Source of the DNA: Cupriavidus sp. P-10
Lineage (GTDB): Bacteria; Pseudomonadota; Gammaproteobacteria; Burkholderiales; Burkholderiaceae
Length of the DNA stretch: 64,000 bases
Direction: 5' to 3'
Assembly (NCBI RefSeq): GCF_003402535.2
Contig: NZ_AP025170.1
Location: 2,418,001 to 2,482,000, forward strand
The notes beneath the pieces are model-generated. The model did not search any database and was not told the DNA's origin. It saw nothing but the letters and a program-made list of their open reading frames with translations. Shown one piece after another: positions 26,606 through 36,140 of the stretch. Position 1 is the stretch's first letter. Each line of letters begins with the position of its first letter. A program made the translations under genes and the position numbers.

Positions 26606-29600
26606 ATGAAACGCATGCTGTTCAACGCGACGCAACAGGAGGAATTGCGCGTCGCCATCGTCGACGGTCAGAAACTGATCGATATCGACATCGAGACTGC
26701 CGGGCGCGAACAGCGCAAGGGCAATATCTACAAGGGTGTCATCACCCGTATCGAACCCTCGCTGGAAGCCTGCTTCGTCAACTATGGCGAAGAGCGCCAC
26801 GGCTTCCTGCCGTTCAAGGAAGTTGCCCGCGCCTTCTTCAAGGAAGGCATCGACGTGCGCAACGCGCGCATCCAGGATGCCCTGCATGAAGGCCAGGAAC
26901 TGATCGTCCAGGTCGAGAAGGAAGAGCGTGGCAACAAGGGCGCGGCCCTGACCACCTTCATCTCGCTGGCCGGCCGCTATCTGGTGCTGATGCCCAACAA
27001 CCCGCGCGGCGGCGGCGTGTCGCGCCGCATCGAGGGCGAGGACCGCCAGGAACTGCGCGAGACCATGTCGCAGCTGACGGTGCCGGAAGGCATGAGCATC
27101 ATCGCCCGGACCGCGGGCATCGGCCGCTCGGCCGAGGAACTGCAGTGGGACCTGAACTACCTGCTGCAACTGTGGAAGGCCATCGACGGCGCCGCCGGCG
27201 ACAACAAGGCTCCGCTGCTGATCTACCTGGAATCCAGCCTGGTCATCCGCGCCATCCGCGACTATTTCCAGCCGGATATCGGCGAGATCCTGATCGATAC
27301 CGACGAGATCTACGAACAGGCCCGCGCCTTCATGAGCGTGGTGATGCCTGACAACATGAACCGCGTGAAGAAGTACCGGGACGACGTGCCGCTCTTCTCG
27401 CGCTTCCAGATCGAACACCAGATCGAGTCGGCCTACTCGCGCATGGTGATGCTGCCCTCGGGCGGCGCCATCGTGATCGACCACACCGAGGCGCTGGTCT
27501 CCGTGGACGTGAACTCCGCCCGCGCCACCAAGGGCGCCGACATCGAGGAAACCGCGCTGCGCACCAACCTCGAGGCCGCCGACGAAATCGCCCGCCAGCT
27601 GCGCCTGCGCGACCTGGGCGGCCTGATCGTCATCGACTTCATCGACATGGAGTCGGGCAAGGCCCAGAAGGACGTGGAAACGCGCCTGAAGGATGCGCTG
27701 CGCCACGACCGCGCCCGCGTGCAGATGGGCAAGATCAGCCGTTTCGGGCTGATGGAGCTGTCGCGCCAGCGCCTGCGCCCGTCGCTGTCGGAGGGCTCGC
27801 ACATCACTTGCCCGCGCTGCAATGGCACCGGCCATATCCGCGATACCGAATCGTCCGCCCTGCAGGTGCTGCGCATCATCCAGGAAGAGGCGATGAAGGA
27901 AAACACCGCCGCCATCCACTGCCAGGTGCCGGTGGAGGTTGCTGCCTTCCTGCTGAACGAGAAGCGCCAGGAAATCAACCTGATCGAGCTGCGCTTCAAG
28001 GTCAACGTGCTGCTGATCCCGAACAAGCACCTGGAAACGCCGCACTACAAGCTGGAGCGCCTGCGCCACGACGACCCGCGCCTGGAAGACAGCACCGCCA
28101 GCTACAAGATGGCCGAGGCTGCCGCCAAGGAACTGGAAGCCGACACCAGCTACAGCAGCCGCCGCAAGGAAGAAGCCAAGCCGCGCCAGGAAGCCGCGGT
28201 CAAGGGCATCACGCCGGAACAGCCGGCACCGGTCTCCGTGCCGCGCCCCGAGCGCGCCCCGCGTCCGGAAGCTGCTCCGGCAGCCCCGCCCGTCCCGGCG
28301 ACCAAGCCGGTGGAAGCCGGCGGCTTTATCGCCTGGCTGAAGGGCCTGTTCGGCGCGCGTCCTGCGCCTGCGCCGGTGGTTGAGCCGGCCAAGCCGGTGG
28401 CGGCCGCCGAAAGCCGCGGCGCCGAAGGCCGCCGCGAGCGCGGCCAGCGCGGCGAAGGCCGTGGCCAGCGTGGCGAACGTGGTGAACGTGCCGAGCGCGG
28501 TGAACGTGCCGAGCGCGGCGAGCGTGGCGAGCGCCAGGAACGCGGCGACCGCCAGCCGCGCGGACAGCGCGCCGAGCGTGGTGAGCGCGCCGAGCGCCAG
28601 CAAGGCGAGCGTGGCGAACAGCGCGAAGGCCGTGGCGAGCGCCAGGGCCGCCAGCCGCGCCAGCAAGAAGGCCAGGCCACCCCGGCCGTCGCCCGCCAGG
28701 CTGAAACCGCTCAGGGTGAACGTGCCCAGGGTGAACGTGCTCAGGGCGAGCGCGCCGAAGCCCGCCAGGAAGGCCGCCGCGAGCGCAGCCAGGAACGCCG
28801 TGAACGCCAGCGTGACCGCCAGCGCGAGCGCAGCGACCTGCGTGAAGCCGAGGCCGGCGAAGCGCCGCAGCCGGAAGCCGTAGCCGCCGCCCAGGCCCTG
28901 GGCGTGCTGCCGCAAGCCGCCGCAGACGAAGTGCCGGCCGTTCGCGCCGAACTGCCGGAAGGTGCTGAAGAGTTCGCAGACGCCGCCGACGGCGAGGAAC
29001 GCCGCCGCCGCAACCGCCGCGGCCGCAACCGCTATCGCCGCGAGCGCGACGAGACCGGCCAGGGCGCGCAAGGTGAAGGCGAAGCCGCCCTGGAAGGCGC
29101 TGCTGAGTCCGAAGACATCGCTCCGGCGACCACCCAGGCGGCGCCGCAAGCAGCACCCCAGGCGGCCCCGCAAGCTGAACCGGCACCGCAGGCAGCTGTC
29201 GTTGTTGCCGCCGCGGAAAGCGTCGAAGCGATCCGCATCGCCGTGCCGGAAGACGTGACGCCGGCCCCGGCAGCGGAACCGGCACCGGTAGCCGCACCCC
29301 AGACCGTGCCCGTGGCTGAGCCCGCCCCGGCCGCCGTGGCCGTGCAGGCGGAAGCTCCCGCAGCAGTGACCGAGGTTATCGCAGCCGTAGCCGTTCCCGA
29401 ACCGGTCGTGGCCGCAGCAGTGGAACCCGCCCCTGTCGTTGCCGCGCCCGCCGCGGAGCCGGCCGCCGCGCCTGCCCAGGTGGCCCAGGCTGCACCGGCA
29501 GCGTCCGCTACCCCGGCCGCTGCGCCGGTCGCGATGGAAAGCCTCGAGCCGATGCTTGCGGGCGCCGGCCTGCAATGGGTCCACACCGATGCCGACAAAC

Positions 29601-29746
29601 TGCGCTCGGCCCAGGAAGCCGCTGCCCGCATCGCGCCGGCGCCGCGCGTGCCGCGCGAGCGCAAGCCGCTGCCGCCGCTGCCCCAGGGACCGATGATCCT
29701 GATCGAGACCAAGGGCCGCGAAGTGGAAATGGCGTCGCAGCAGTAA
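26606..29746 (+). CDS. rne: Ribonuclease E
   Basis: RNase E is the endonuclease scaffold of the RNA degradosome. The N-terminal half holds the S1 domain (about residues 35-120) and the RNase H-like and DNase I-like catalytic parts. [11 protein letters not shown] and IVIDFIDM carry the metal-binding Asp residues near 304 and 344. CPRCNGTG around residue 402 is the zinc link. From about residue 510 the protein is disordered. A WLKGLFG amphipathic segment near residue 575 comes first, then an Arg/Gly/Glu-rich tract, then a Pro/Ala/Glu-rich tail, ending in a conserved-looking GPMILIETK segment. At 1046 residues it is a full-length RNase E. A terminator follows. Confidence 0.96.
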   Translation: MKRMLFNATQQEELRVAIVDGQKLIDIDIETAGREQRKGNIYKGVITRIEPSLEACFVNYGEERHGFLPFKEVARAFFKEGIDVRNARIQDALHEGQELIVQVEKEERGNKGAALTTFISLAGRYLVLMPNNPRGGGVSRRIEGEDRQELRETMSQLTVPEGMSIIARTAGIGRSAEELQWDLNYLLQLWKAIDGAAGDNKAPLLIYLESSLVIRAIRDYFQPDIGEILIDTDEIYEQARAFMSVVMPDNMNRVKKYRDDVPLFSRFQIEHQIESAYSRMVMLPSGGAIVIDHTEALVSVDVNSARATKGADIEETALRTNLEAADEIARQLRLRDLGGLIVIDFIDMESGKAQKDVETRLKDALRHDRARVQMGKISRFGLMELSRQRLRPSLSEGSHITCPRCNGTGHIRDTESSALQVLRIIQEEAMKENTAAIHCQVPVEVAAFLLNEKRQEINLIELRFKVNVLLIPNKHLETPHYKLERLRHDDPRLEDSTASYKMAEAAAKELEADTSYSSRRKEEAKPRQEAAVKGITPEQPAPVSVPRPERAPRPEAAPAAPPVPATKPVEAGGFIAWLKGLFGARPAPAPVVEPAKPVAAAESRGAEGRRERGQRGEGRGQRGERGERAERGERAERGERGERQERGDRQPRGQRAERGERAERQQGERGEQREGRGERQGRQPRQQEGQATPAVARQAETAQGERAQGERAQGERAEARQEGRRERSQERRERQRDRQRERSDLREAEAGEAPQPEAVAAAQALGVLPQAAADEVPAVRAELPEGAEEFADAADGEERRRRNRRGRNRYRRERDETGQGAQGEGEAALEGAAESEDIAPATTQAAPQAAPQAAPQAEPAPQAAVVVAAAESVEAIRIAVPEDVTPAPAAEPAPVAAPQTVPVAEPAPAAVAVQAEAPAAVTEVIAAVAVPEPVVAAAVEPAPVVAAPAAEPAAAPAQVAQAAPAASATPAAAPVAMESLEPMLAGAGLQWVHTDADKLRSAQEAAARIAPAPRVPRERKPLPPLPQGPMILIETKGREVEMASQQ
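28420..28865 (+). repeat. Degenerate Arg-Gly-Glu repeat tract inside rne
   Basis: Codons here encode tandem GER and AERGER units and three copies of AQGERA-type repeats (about 28710-28755), with frequent gcgag/gaacgt alternation. It matches the arginine-rich RNA-binding part of the RNase E C-terminal region. The DNA repeats are imperfect but could vary in copy number between strains. Confidence 0.75.
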
Positions 29747-29788
29747 GCCTGGTTTGGGTGCCGCCGCTGGCACCCACGCCGCGGCAGA

Positions 29789-29816
29789 AGGGACAGCCTT
29801 GGCTGTCCCTTTTTTT
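29789..29816 (+). terminator. Intrinsic terminator of rne
   Basis: A 10-bp perfect stem AGGGACAGCC/GGCTGTCCCT with a TT gap is followed by six more T residues. It begins 43 bases after the rne stop. Confidence 0.9.
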
Positions 29817-29961
29817 ATGCACGGCAAATCCCCGCGATGCGGGGGAATGCGGCTCCCCGGGCGCCCACTCGGCTAGAATGGCAGCAAATGCATCCGGGCT
29901 CCCGCAGTTCCCCCGGCCTGGCCTTGCCAGGCCCCTCACCGGAGCAGCCCACCCACAGGCC

Positions 29962-31086
29962 ATGACCGAATCCGTCATTCCTATCTTCGACCTGCGCGAC
30001 CATCGCTACCATTCGATGACGCCGCGCATTCCCGGCAAGCTGGAAGCGCCCACCGGCCTGGTGGCCGACACCCGCGGCAGGCCGCTGCATGACCTGCGCA
30101 TCTCGGTGACGGATCGCTGCAACTTCCGTTGCGTCTACTGCATGCCAAAGGAAGTGTTCGACAAGGACTACACCTTCCTGCCGCACTCGGAACTGCTCAG
30201 CTTTGAAGAAATCGAGCGCACCGCACGCCTGTTCGTCGCGCACGGCGTCGAGAAGATCCGCCTGACCGGCGGCGAGCCGCTGCTGCGCAAGAACATCGAG
30301 CACCTGGTCGAGATGCTGGCAAAGATCGAGACCGTCTCTGGCAAGCCGCTCGACCTGACGCTGACCACCAACGCCTCGCTGCTGGCGCGCAAGGCACGCT
30401 CGCTGCGCGACGCCGGCCTGACTCGCGTCAGCGTCAGCCTGGACGCGATCGACGATGCCACCTTCCGCCGCATGAACGACGTCGACTTTGCCGTCGCCGA
30501 CGTGCTGCACGGCATCGAGACCGCGCAGGCTGTTGGCCTGGCGCCGATCAAGGTCAACATGGTGGTCAAGCGCGGCACCAACGACCAGGAAATCGTGCCG
30601 ATGGCGCGCCATTTCCGCCACAGTGGGATCATCGTCCGATATATCGAATTCATGGACGTCGGCGCCAGCAACCACTGGCAGATGGACGAGGTGTTGCCCT
30701 CCGCCGAGGTCGTGCGCCGCATCGATGCCGAATTTCCGCTCGAACCGGTGCAGGCCAACTACAGCGGCGAAACTGCCGAGCGCTGGCGCTATCGCGACGG
30801 CAGCGGCGAGATCGGCGTGATCTCCAGCGTCACCCATGCCTTCTGCGGCGATTGCAGCCGCATCCGGCTGTCCACCGAAGGCCGGCTCTACCTGTGCCTG
30901 TTCGCCACCGAGGGCTATGACCTGCGCGCACTGCTGCGCGGCAGCTACAGCGACCTGGAGATCTCGAACGCGATCGCCCAGGTGTGGCAGGGCCGCACCG
31001 ACAACTATTCCGAGCAGCGCGGCGACCCGGCAGTCCGCCAGGCACGGGCTGAGCGCAAGATCGAGATGTCCTATATCGGCGGCTGA
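29962..31086 (+). CDS. moaA: GTP 3',8-cyclase MoaA (molybdenum cofactor step 1)
   Basis: This radical-SAM enzyme starts molybdopterin synthesis from GTP. The N-terminal cluster motif is CNFRCVYC, and the C-terminal cluster includes [10 protein letters not shown] and the later Cys in YLCLFATEG. The protein ends with the essential Gly-Gly (MSYIGG). ATG 29962 gives 374 residues with an N-terminal lead of about 45 residues before [18 protein letters not shown] 30016 is an alternative. It begins moaA-mobA-moeA, with gaps of 18 and 37 bases. Confidence 0.97.
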   Translation: MTESVIPIFDLRDHRYHSMTPRIPGKLEAPTGLVADTRGRPLHDLRISVTDRCNFRCVYCMPKEVFDKDYTFLPHSELLSFEEIERTARLFVAHGVEKIRLTGGEPLLRKNIEHLVEMLAKIETVSGKPLDLTLTTNASLLARKARSLRDAGLTRVSVSLDAIDDATFRRMNDVDFAVADVLHGIETAQAVGLAPIKVNMVVKRGTNDQEIVPMARHFRHSGIIVRYIEFMDVGASNHWQMDEVLPSAEVVRRIDAEFPLEPVQANYSGETAERWRYRDGSGEIGVISSVTHAFCGDCSRIRLSTEGRLYLCLFATEGYDLRALLRGSYSDLEISNAIAQVWQGRTDNYSEQRGDPAVRQARAERKIEMSYIGG

Positions 31087-31104
31087 ACCCGCCGCCGCAC
31101 CCTC

Positions 31105-31704
31105 ATGATTGCACGCGACGACATCACCGGCCTGATCCTCGCAGGCGGCAGGGGCAGCCGCATGGGCGGCACCGACAAGGGGCTGCAGCCGCTACACGGC
31201 ACGCCCATGGCGATGCACACGATGATTCGCCTCGGCCCGCAGGTCGGCGGCCTGATGATCAACGCCAACCGCAACCTGGCCGCCTATGAATCGTTCGGCG
31301 TGCCGGTCTACACCGATTCCGTGCCCGACTTCGCCGGCCCGCTGGCCGGCATGCTGGCCGGGCTTGAGCAATGCCCGACGTCCTGGCTGGTGACCGCGCC
31401 GTGCGATTCGCCGTTCCTGCCCACCGACCTGGTGGCGCGGCTCGCACAGGCGATCGAGACCGAAGGCGCGGAACTGGCGATTCCGGTCACACTGGATGAA
31501 ACCGGCAAGCGCCAGACCCAACCTGTGTTCTGCCTGATGCCGGTCAGTGCGCTCGACAGCCTGGTCGCATATCTTTCCGGCGGCGGCCGCAAGATCGAAA
31601 CCTGGGCCGCCTCGCACCGGCTGGCCGAGGTGATGTTCGACGACGCCGCGGCCTTCGCCAATATCAACACGCTGGACGAACTGCGCACGCACGAAAGCCG
31701 CTAG
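31105..31704 (+). CDS. mobA: Molybdenum cofactor guanylyltransferase
   Basis: MobA adds GMP to molybdopterin to give MGD for DMSO-reductase-family enzymes. The nucleotide-binding LAGGRGSRMGGTDKGLQ motif near the N-terminus, then PDFAGPLAGMLAG and TAPCDSPFLP, are diagnostic. The 199-residue length is standard. It sits between moaA and moeA in one operon. Confidence 0.96.
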   Translation: MIARDDITGLILAGGRGSRMGGTDKGLQPLHGTPMAMHTMIRLGPQVGGLMINANRNLAAYESFGVPVYTDSVPDFAGPLAGMLAGLEQCPTSWLVTAPCDSPFLPTDLVARLAQAIETEGAELAIPVTLDETGKRQTQPVFCLMPVSALDSLVAYLSGGGRKIETWAASHRLAEVMFDDAAAFANINTLDELRTHESR

Positions 31705-31741
31705 CCGCCGACATCCGCAAACATCCCGCCGCCGAGCCACC

Positions 31742-33040
31742 ATGCCTTCCCTGCAATCCGTCATTTCCTGCCTGTCTGACTACGACCCCACCGCACTGCC
31801 GGTGGACCAGGCCAACCGCATCATCGGCGAGGTGGTGGAGCCGGTACGCGGCATCGAACAATTGCCGGTCCGCAGCGCACTCGACCGCGTGTTGGCCGAG
31901 GATATCGTCTCGACCATCAACGTTCCCGCCCATGACAATTCAGCCATGGACGGCTATGCCTTCCGCAGCGAAGCGCTCGCCGCCGCGCAGACCGACATGG
32001 TCGAACTGGAAGTGATCGGAAGCGCCTTCGCCGGCGATGCCGGCGCGCTCGCGCCCACGGCCGTGCAGACGGTACGCATCATGACCGGCGCGGTGATGCC
32101 TGACGGCTGCGACACGGTGGTGCCGCAGGAATTCGTCGAAACGGTTGCCGACGGCGCACGCATCCGCTTTGCCGCCGACTGCGTGCGCGCGGGCGACAAC
32201 CGCCGCCTGCGCGGCGAAGACCTGGCGCACGGCCAGGCCGCGCTGCCGGCGGGCCGCATCATCCAGCCAGCGGACCTCGGCCTGCTGGCCTCGCTGGGCA
32301 TTGCCGAAGTCCGCGTACGCCGGCGCCTGCGCGTCGCCTTCTTCTCCACCGGCGATGAACTGCGCTCGATCGGTGAGCCGCTGGATGCCGGCTGCGTCTA
32401 TGACTCCAACCGGTACACACTGCACGGCATGCTGCGGCGGATGAATGTCGAACTGCTCGACATGGGCGTGGTTCGCGACGAGCCCGAAGCATTGGAAGCG
32501 GCCTTCCGCACCGCCTGCGAGAGTGCCGACGCGGTCATCACCTCGGGCGGCGTCTCGGTCGGCGAAGCCGACTACACCAAGCAGATCATGGCGCGCCTGG
32601 GCGACGTCACGTTCTGGAAGATCGCCATGCGGCCCGGCCGGCCGATGGCATTCGGTCGCATCGGTACTGGCAGCGACGGCAGGCACTCGGCACTGCTGTT
32701 TGGCCTGCCGGGCAACCCGGTCGCGGTCATGGTCACCTTCTACCATTTCGTGCGTGCCGCGCTGCACCGCCTGATGGGTGCCGACGTGCCGCCGCTGCCG
32801 CTGCTGCGCGTGCGCAGCGCGCAGGCCATCCGCAAGAAGCCGGGCCGCACCGAATACCAGCGCGGCATCCTGGCACCGGCGGCAGACGGACAGTGGGAGG
32901 TGCGCATCACCGGCCAGCAGGGCTCGGGCGTACTGCGCTCGATGAGCGAAGCCAACTGCTTTATCGTGCTCGGCCACGAGCAGGACTCGGTCAAGGCCGG
33001 CGACCCGGTCGAAGTCATGCTGTTCGACGGGCTGGTCTGA
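31742..33040 (+). CDS. moeA: Molybdopterin molybdenumtransferase
   Basis: MoeA inserts molybdate into adenylated molybdopterin. HDNSAMDGYA near residue 63 and the PVVPQE-like DTVVPQEFVE are family motifs. TSGGVSVGEADYTK is the active-site region, and GLPGNPVAVMVTF is also typical. The 432-residue length is slightly longer than E. coli MoeA because of an N-terminal segment before the DQANRIIGE region. It is the third gene of the moaA-mobA-moeA operon. Confidence 0.96.
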   Translation: MPSLQSVISCLSDYDPTALPVDQANRIIGEVVEPVRGIEQLPVRSALDRVLAEDIVSTINVPAHDNSAMDGYAFRSEALAAAQTDMVELEVIGSAFAGDAGALAPTAVQTVRIMTGAVMPDGCDTVVPQEFVETVADGARIRFAADCVRAGDNRRLRGEDLAHGQAALPAGRIIQPADLGLLASLGIAEVRVRRRLRVAFFSTGDELRSIGEPLDAGCVYDSNRYTLHGMLRRMNVELLDMGVVRDEPEALEAAFRTACESADAVITSGGVSVGEADYTKQIMARLGDVTFWKIAMRPGRPMAFGRIGTGSDGRHSALLFGLPGNPVAVMVTFYHFVRAALHRLMGADVPPLPLLRVRSAQAIRKKPGRTEYQRGILAPAADGQWEVRITGQQGSGVLRSMSEANCFIVLGHEQDSVKAGDPVEVMLFDGLV

Positions 33041-33222
33041 GCGCAGCAGCAGGCCGGCCGCTTCGGTGCGGTCGCAATGTGTCGTATTTATGATGCACAT
33101 TTGCCGCCGTGACGCGTCCGGCGCACGGCTTTCGACTGCGGCGCGAGCAGCGGGCTTTGCTTTGGGTCGGCCAGTCGATACACTTGGCGCACGATTCAGC
33201 AACAATCAAGTTATTCCCCGTC

Positions 33223-33504
33223 ATGAATCAGGAGATCGCCTACCTCCACCCCGTGAAGACCGCCCGCGCGCTGGTGCTGGTCTACCTGTGCTTCTCCCTG
33301 CCGATCGTTTCGCTGGGCCTGTTTGTCACCTTTATCCGCTATGGCGACCTGCCGGCGATCACGGTCTTCAGCGCAATCATCCTGAATGCGCTGATCGGCT
33401 TCGGCCTGCTGTGGCTGGCGTGCAAGGCCTACAACTGGGTGGCCGCCCGCTTTGGCGGCATCGAAGTCCACGTGCGCGAACTGGCGCCCGAAGAAGATCG
33501 CTGA
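33223..33504 (+). CDS. Small two-helix membrane protein of unknown function
   Basis: From ATG 33223 the product has 93 residues. Two transmembrane helices are predicted: ALVLVYLCFSLPIVSLGLFV and ITVFSAIILNALIGFGLLWL. A short polar tail ends in ELAPEEDR. I do not recognise a family. The 182-base gap after moeA suggests it may have its own promoter, and it is convergent with rmuC. No export or catalytic motif is visible. Confidence 0.7.
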   Translation: MNQEIAYLHPVKTARALVLVYLCFSLPIVSLGLFVTFIRYGDLPAITVFSAIILNALIGFGLLWLACKAYNWVAARFGGIEVHVRELAPEEDR

Positions 33505-33603
33505 ACCTTCTGAACCCAGCGGTGATCGCCGCGCGGGTTCACAGGCCGGCAGGTTGCCGGCCATCCTGCCCGCGCTGCGGGCCTACCCTGCTCCAACCCG
33601 CGC

Positions 33604-35103
33604 TTAGCCGCCGCTGTCATCCGGCGTCTCCGCCGTCTCCACCCCTGCCTCTGCGGCGTTGAGTCCCAGCAACTGCTGCGCGGCATCACCCGGCAGCGCT
33701 TCCACCGTCCGCAGCTTGCGCGCCATCTGACGCGTGCGCACCTCGGCCTGCTCGATATTGCGCGCGGCGCGCTCAAGCGTGTCGCGGGTCTTGGCCAGCA
33801 CGTCGCCGAACTTGCCGAATTCAGTTTTCACCGCGCCCAGCACTTCCCAGACTTCACTCGAGCGTTTTTCCAGTGCCAGCGTGCGGAAACCCATTTGCAG
33901 GCTGTTCAGCAGCGCGGTCAGCGTGGTCGGGCCCGCCACGGTGACACGGTAGTTGCGCTGCAGCAGGTCGGTCAGGCCGGGGCGCCGCAGCACTTCGGCG
34001 TACAGCCCCTCGGTCGGCAGGAACAGGATCGCAAAATCCGTGGTCTGCGGTGGCGACAGGTATTTCTCGGCGATGGTCTGCGCCTCTCGGCGCAACGCAA
34101 CTTCCAGTTCGCGGCCGAAGGCGATGACGCCGTCCGGGTCACCGCGTTCCTGCGCATCGACCAACCGCTCGTACTGTTCCTTGGGAAACTTGGCATCGAC
34201 CGGCAGCCACACCGGCGCGCCGCCGTCGCCACCGCCGCCCGCGGCCTTGCCGGGCAGGCGGATGGCAAATTCCACCCGCGCGCCGGAGTTGCGCACCGTT
34301 TCTACGTTCTTGCCGTACTGCTCCGGCGTCAGCATCTGTTCCAGCAGCATTTCGAGCTGGACTTCGCCCCAGATGCCGCGCGACTTCACATTGGTCAGCA
34401 CCTTCTTCAGGTCACCCACGCCCTGCGCCAGCGCCTGCATCTCGCCCAGCCCGCGATGCACCTGCTCGAGGCGGTCCGATACCAGCCGGAACGACTCGCC
34501 CAGGCGCTGCTCCAGCGTCGCATGCAGCTTCTCGTCGACGGTGCGACGCATTTCCTCCAGCTTGGCCGCGTTGTTGGCCTCGATGTCGTGCAGCTTCTGC
34601 TCCAGCGTGGCGCGCACCTCGGCCAGCCGGCGCTCATTGGCTTCTGACATCTGCGCCAGCTGCTGCTGCAAGCCGTCGCCGAAGCGGCGCAGCGCTCCAG
34701 CCTGTTCGTCACGTGCCTGCTGGCTTTGCAGCATCAGGTGCTGGCGCACGTGCTCGAGCTGCTGCGTGTTGGACTCGGTCAGCTTGGCCAATTGCTGCGC
34801 GAAGGTGTCGATCTGGTTGTTCTGCAGCGTGGCGATGCCGGTCAGCTGCGACGACAGCGCCTGCTGGAAGCGCAGCATCTGCTGGGCCGACTCATCGCGG
34901 TTGCCGCGCGCCGCCTCGGCTACGTCGGTGCGGACCTCACGCTCCACGCGCTCCATGCCGCGCGCCCCTTCGACGCGCAACTCGGCAAGTTGACGGGCCA
35001 GTTCGGCGCCGGGCGAGGCGGCCTGCTGGCGCAGCAGCACGATGACTAGCAGGACGACCGCGAGCAGCGCCACGGCCAGCGTCAGGAACGGAATCAGCGA
35101 CAT
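33604..35103 (-). CDS. rmuC: DNA recombination protein RmuC
   Basis: RmuC limits genome rearrangement at inverted repeats and carries a predicted nuclease-like core. The 499-residue protein starts with a transmembrane helix (FLTLAVALLAVVLLVIVLL). A coiled coil of about 180 residues rich in Gln, Glu and Leu follows. The conserved RmuC domain includes GIWGEVQLEMLLEQML, LPVDAKFP and FLPTEGLYAEVLR. It is followed leftward by its stop at 33604, facing the small membrane gene. Confidence 0.95.
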   Translation of the reverse strand: MSLIPFLTLAVALLAVVLLVIVLLRQQAASPGAELARQLAELRVEGARGMERVEREVRTDVAEAARGNRDESAQQMLRFQQALSSQLTGIATLQNNQIDTFAQQLAKLTESNTQQLEHVRQHLMLQSQQARDEQAGALRRFGDGLQQQLAQMSEANERRLAEVRATLEQKLHDIEANNAAKLEEMRRTVDEKLHATLEQRLGESFRLVSDRLEQVHRGLGEMQALAQGVGDLKKVLTNVKSRGIWGEVQLEMLLEQMLTPEQYGKNVETVRNSGARVEFAIRLPGKAAGGGGDGGAPVWLPVDAKFPKEQYERLVDAQERGDPDGVIAFGRELEVALRREAQTIAEKYLSPPQTTDFAILFLPTEGLYAEVLRRPGLTDLLQRNYRVTVAGPTTLTALLNSLQMGFRTLALEKRSSEVWEVLGAVKTEFGKFGDVLAKTRDTLERAARNIEQAEVRTRQMARKLRTVEALPGDAAQQLLGLNAAEAGVETAETPDDSGG

Positions 35104-35140
35104 GCAGCAACTAATTAAGCGACAGACAGACGGGCGCGCC

Positions 35141-36136
35141 TCAGCGGCGGCGCGGCATGACTTCAGGGTTGATCACGGTGGGCGGATGACCGGCCTGCGG
35201 CCCCTGGTCGAGCGCGGCGATCAGGTTGTCGGCGGCCAGCATCGCCATGGCGCGGCGGGTTTTTTCCGAGCCGCTGGCGATATGCGGCGTCAGCACGACG
35301 TTGGGCACCGTCAGCAGGTCAGGATGGACGCCGGGCTCGCCCTCGAACACATCCAGGCCGGCGCCGAAGATGCGCTTGTCGCGCAGCGCCTGCGCCAGCG
35401 CGGCGTCGTCGACGATGCCGCCGCGGGCCAGGTTGACCAGCGTCGCAGTCGGCTTCATCAGCGCCAGCTCGGCAGCGCCGATGGCATGGTGGCTCTGCGG
35501 GCCGTAAGGCAATACCAGCAGCAGGTGGTCGGACTGCCGCAGCAGATCCTCCTTGCTGACGTAGCGGGCATTGAGCTCGCGCTCGGTGTCCGCCGGCAGC
35601 TGGCTGCGGTTGTGGTACAGCACGCTCATGCCAAACCCGCTGGCACGGCGCGCCAGCGCCTGGCCGATGCGGCCCATGCCCAGGATGCCGAGCGTGCTGC
35701 CGTACAGGTCCACGCCGACCAGCATGTCGTAGCTCCAGCGCTGCCACTTGCCGGCGCGCAGGTAGTGCTCGGCCTCGGTGACGCGTCGCGCCGTGGCCAT
35801 CAGCAGCGCCCAGCCGAAGTCGGCAGTGGTCTCTGTCAGCACGTCGGGCGTATTGGTGGCGACGACCCCCGCGGCGGTCAGCGCCGGCACGTCGAGGTTG
35901 TTGTAGCCGACGGCCATGTTGCACACCGCGCGCAGCGACGGCAACGCGGCGACCAGGCCGCCGTCGATGCGGTCGGCGGCGTTGGCCAGCACGCCGGCCT
36001 TGCCGGCCAGCCGCGCCTTCAGGGCGGCGGCGTCGAGCACCGCGTCCTGCTGGTTGTCATCGACATCGAAATACTGCGCCAGGTGGTCGATGACTTCAGG
36101 ATAGATGGCGCGGGTGACAAGGACGGACGGCTTCAT
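35141..36136 (-). CDS. D-2-hydroxyacid dehydrogenase (glyoxylate/hydroxypyruvate reductase type)
   Basis: In this NAD(P)-dependent dehydrogenase of 331 residues, the Rossmann motif is LGILGMGRIGQALARRA. The catalytic Arg region is VNLARGGIVDDAAL, and the catalytic His is in LTPHIASGSEKTR. The sequence resembles GhrB / D-glycerate dehydrogenases more than D-lactate or phosphoglycerate dehydrogenases, and no ACT domain is present. The exact substrate is uncertain. It starts four bases after the nhaD stop, so the two are probably co-transcribed. Confidence 0.88.
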   Translation of the reverse strand: MKPSVLVTRAIYPEVIDHLAQYFDVDDNQQDAVLDAAALKARLAGKAGVLANAADRIDGGLVAALPSLRAVCNMAVGYNNLDVPALTAAGVVATNTPDVLTETTADFGWALLMATARRVTEAEHYLRAGKWQRWSYDMLVGVDLYGSTLGILGMGRIGQALARRASGFGMSVLYHNRSQLPADTERELNARYVSKEDLLRQSDHLLLVLPYGPQSHHAIGAAELALMKPTATLVNLARGGIVDDAALAQALRDKRIFGAGLDVFEGEPGVHPDLLTVPNVVLTPHIASGSEKTRRAMAMLAADNLIAALDQGPQAGHPPTVINPEVMPRRR

Positions 36137-36140
36137 GGCA

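Noticed and set aside
26462..29827. A 1121-codon open frame antisense to rne
   Set aside because: It is an artefact of high GC and the repetitive RG/PA-rich coding of rne; its translation is low-complexity Gly/Arg/Leu sequence with no domain and it spans the rne terminator.
29817..29961. Possible molybdenum-cofactor riboswitch before moaA
   Set aside because: Only about 145 bases lie between the rne terminator and the moaA ATG, and no Moco-type conserved stems can be recognised.
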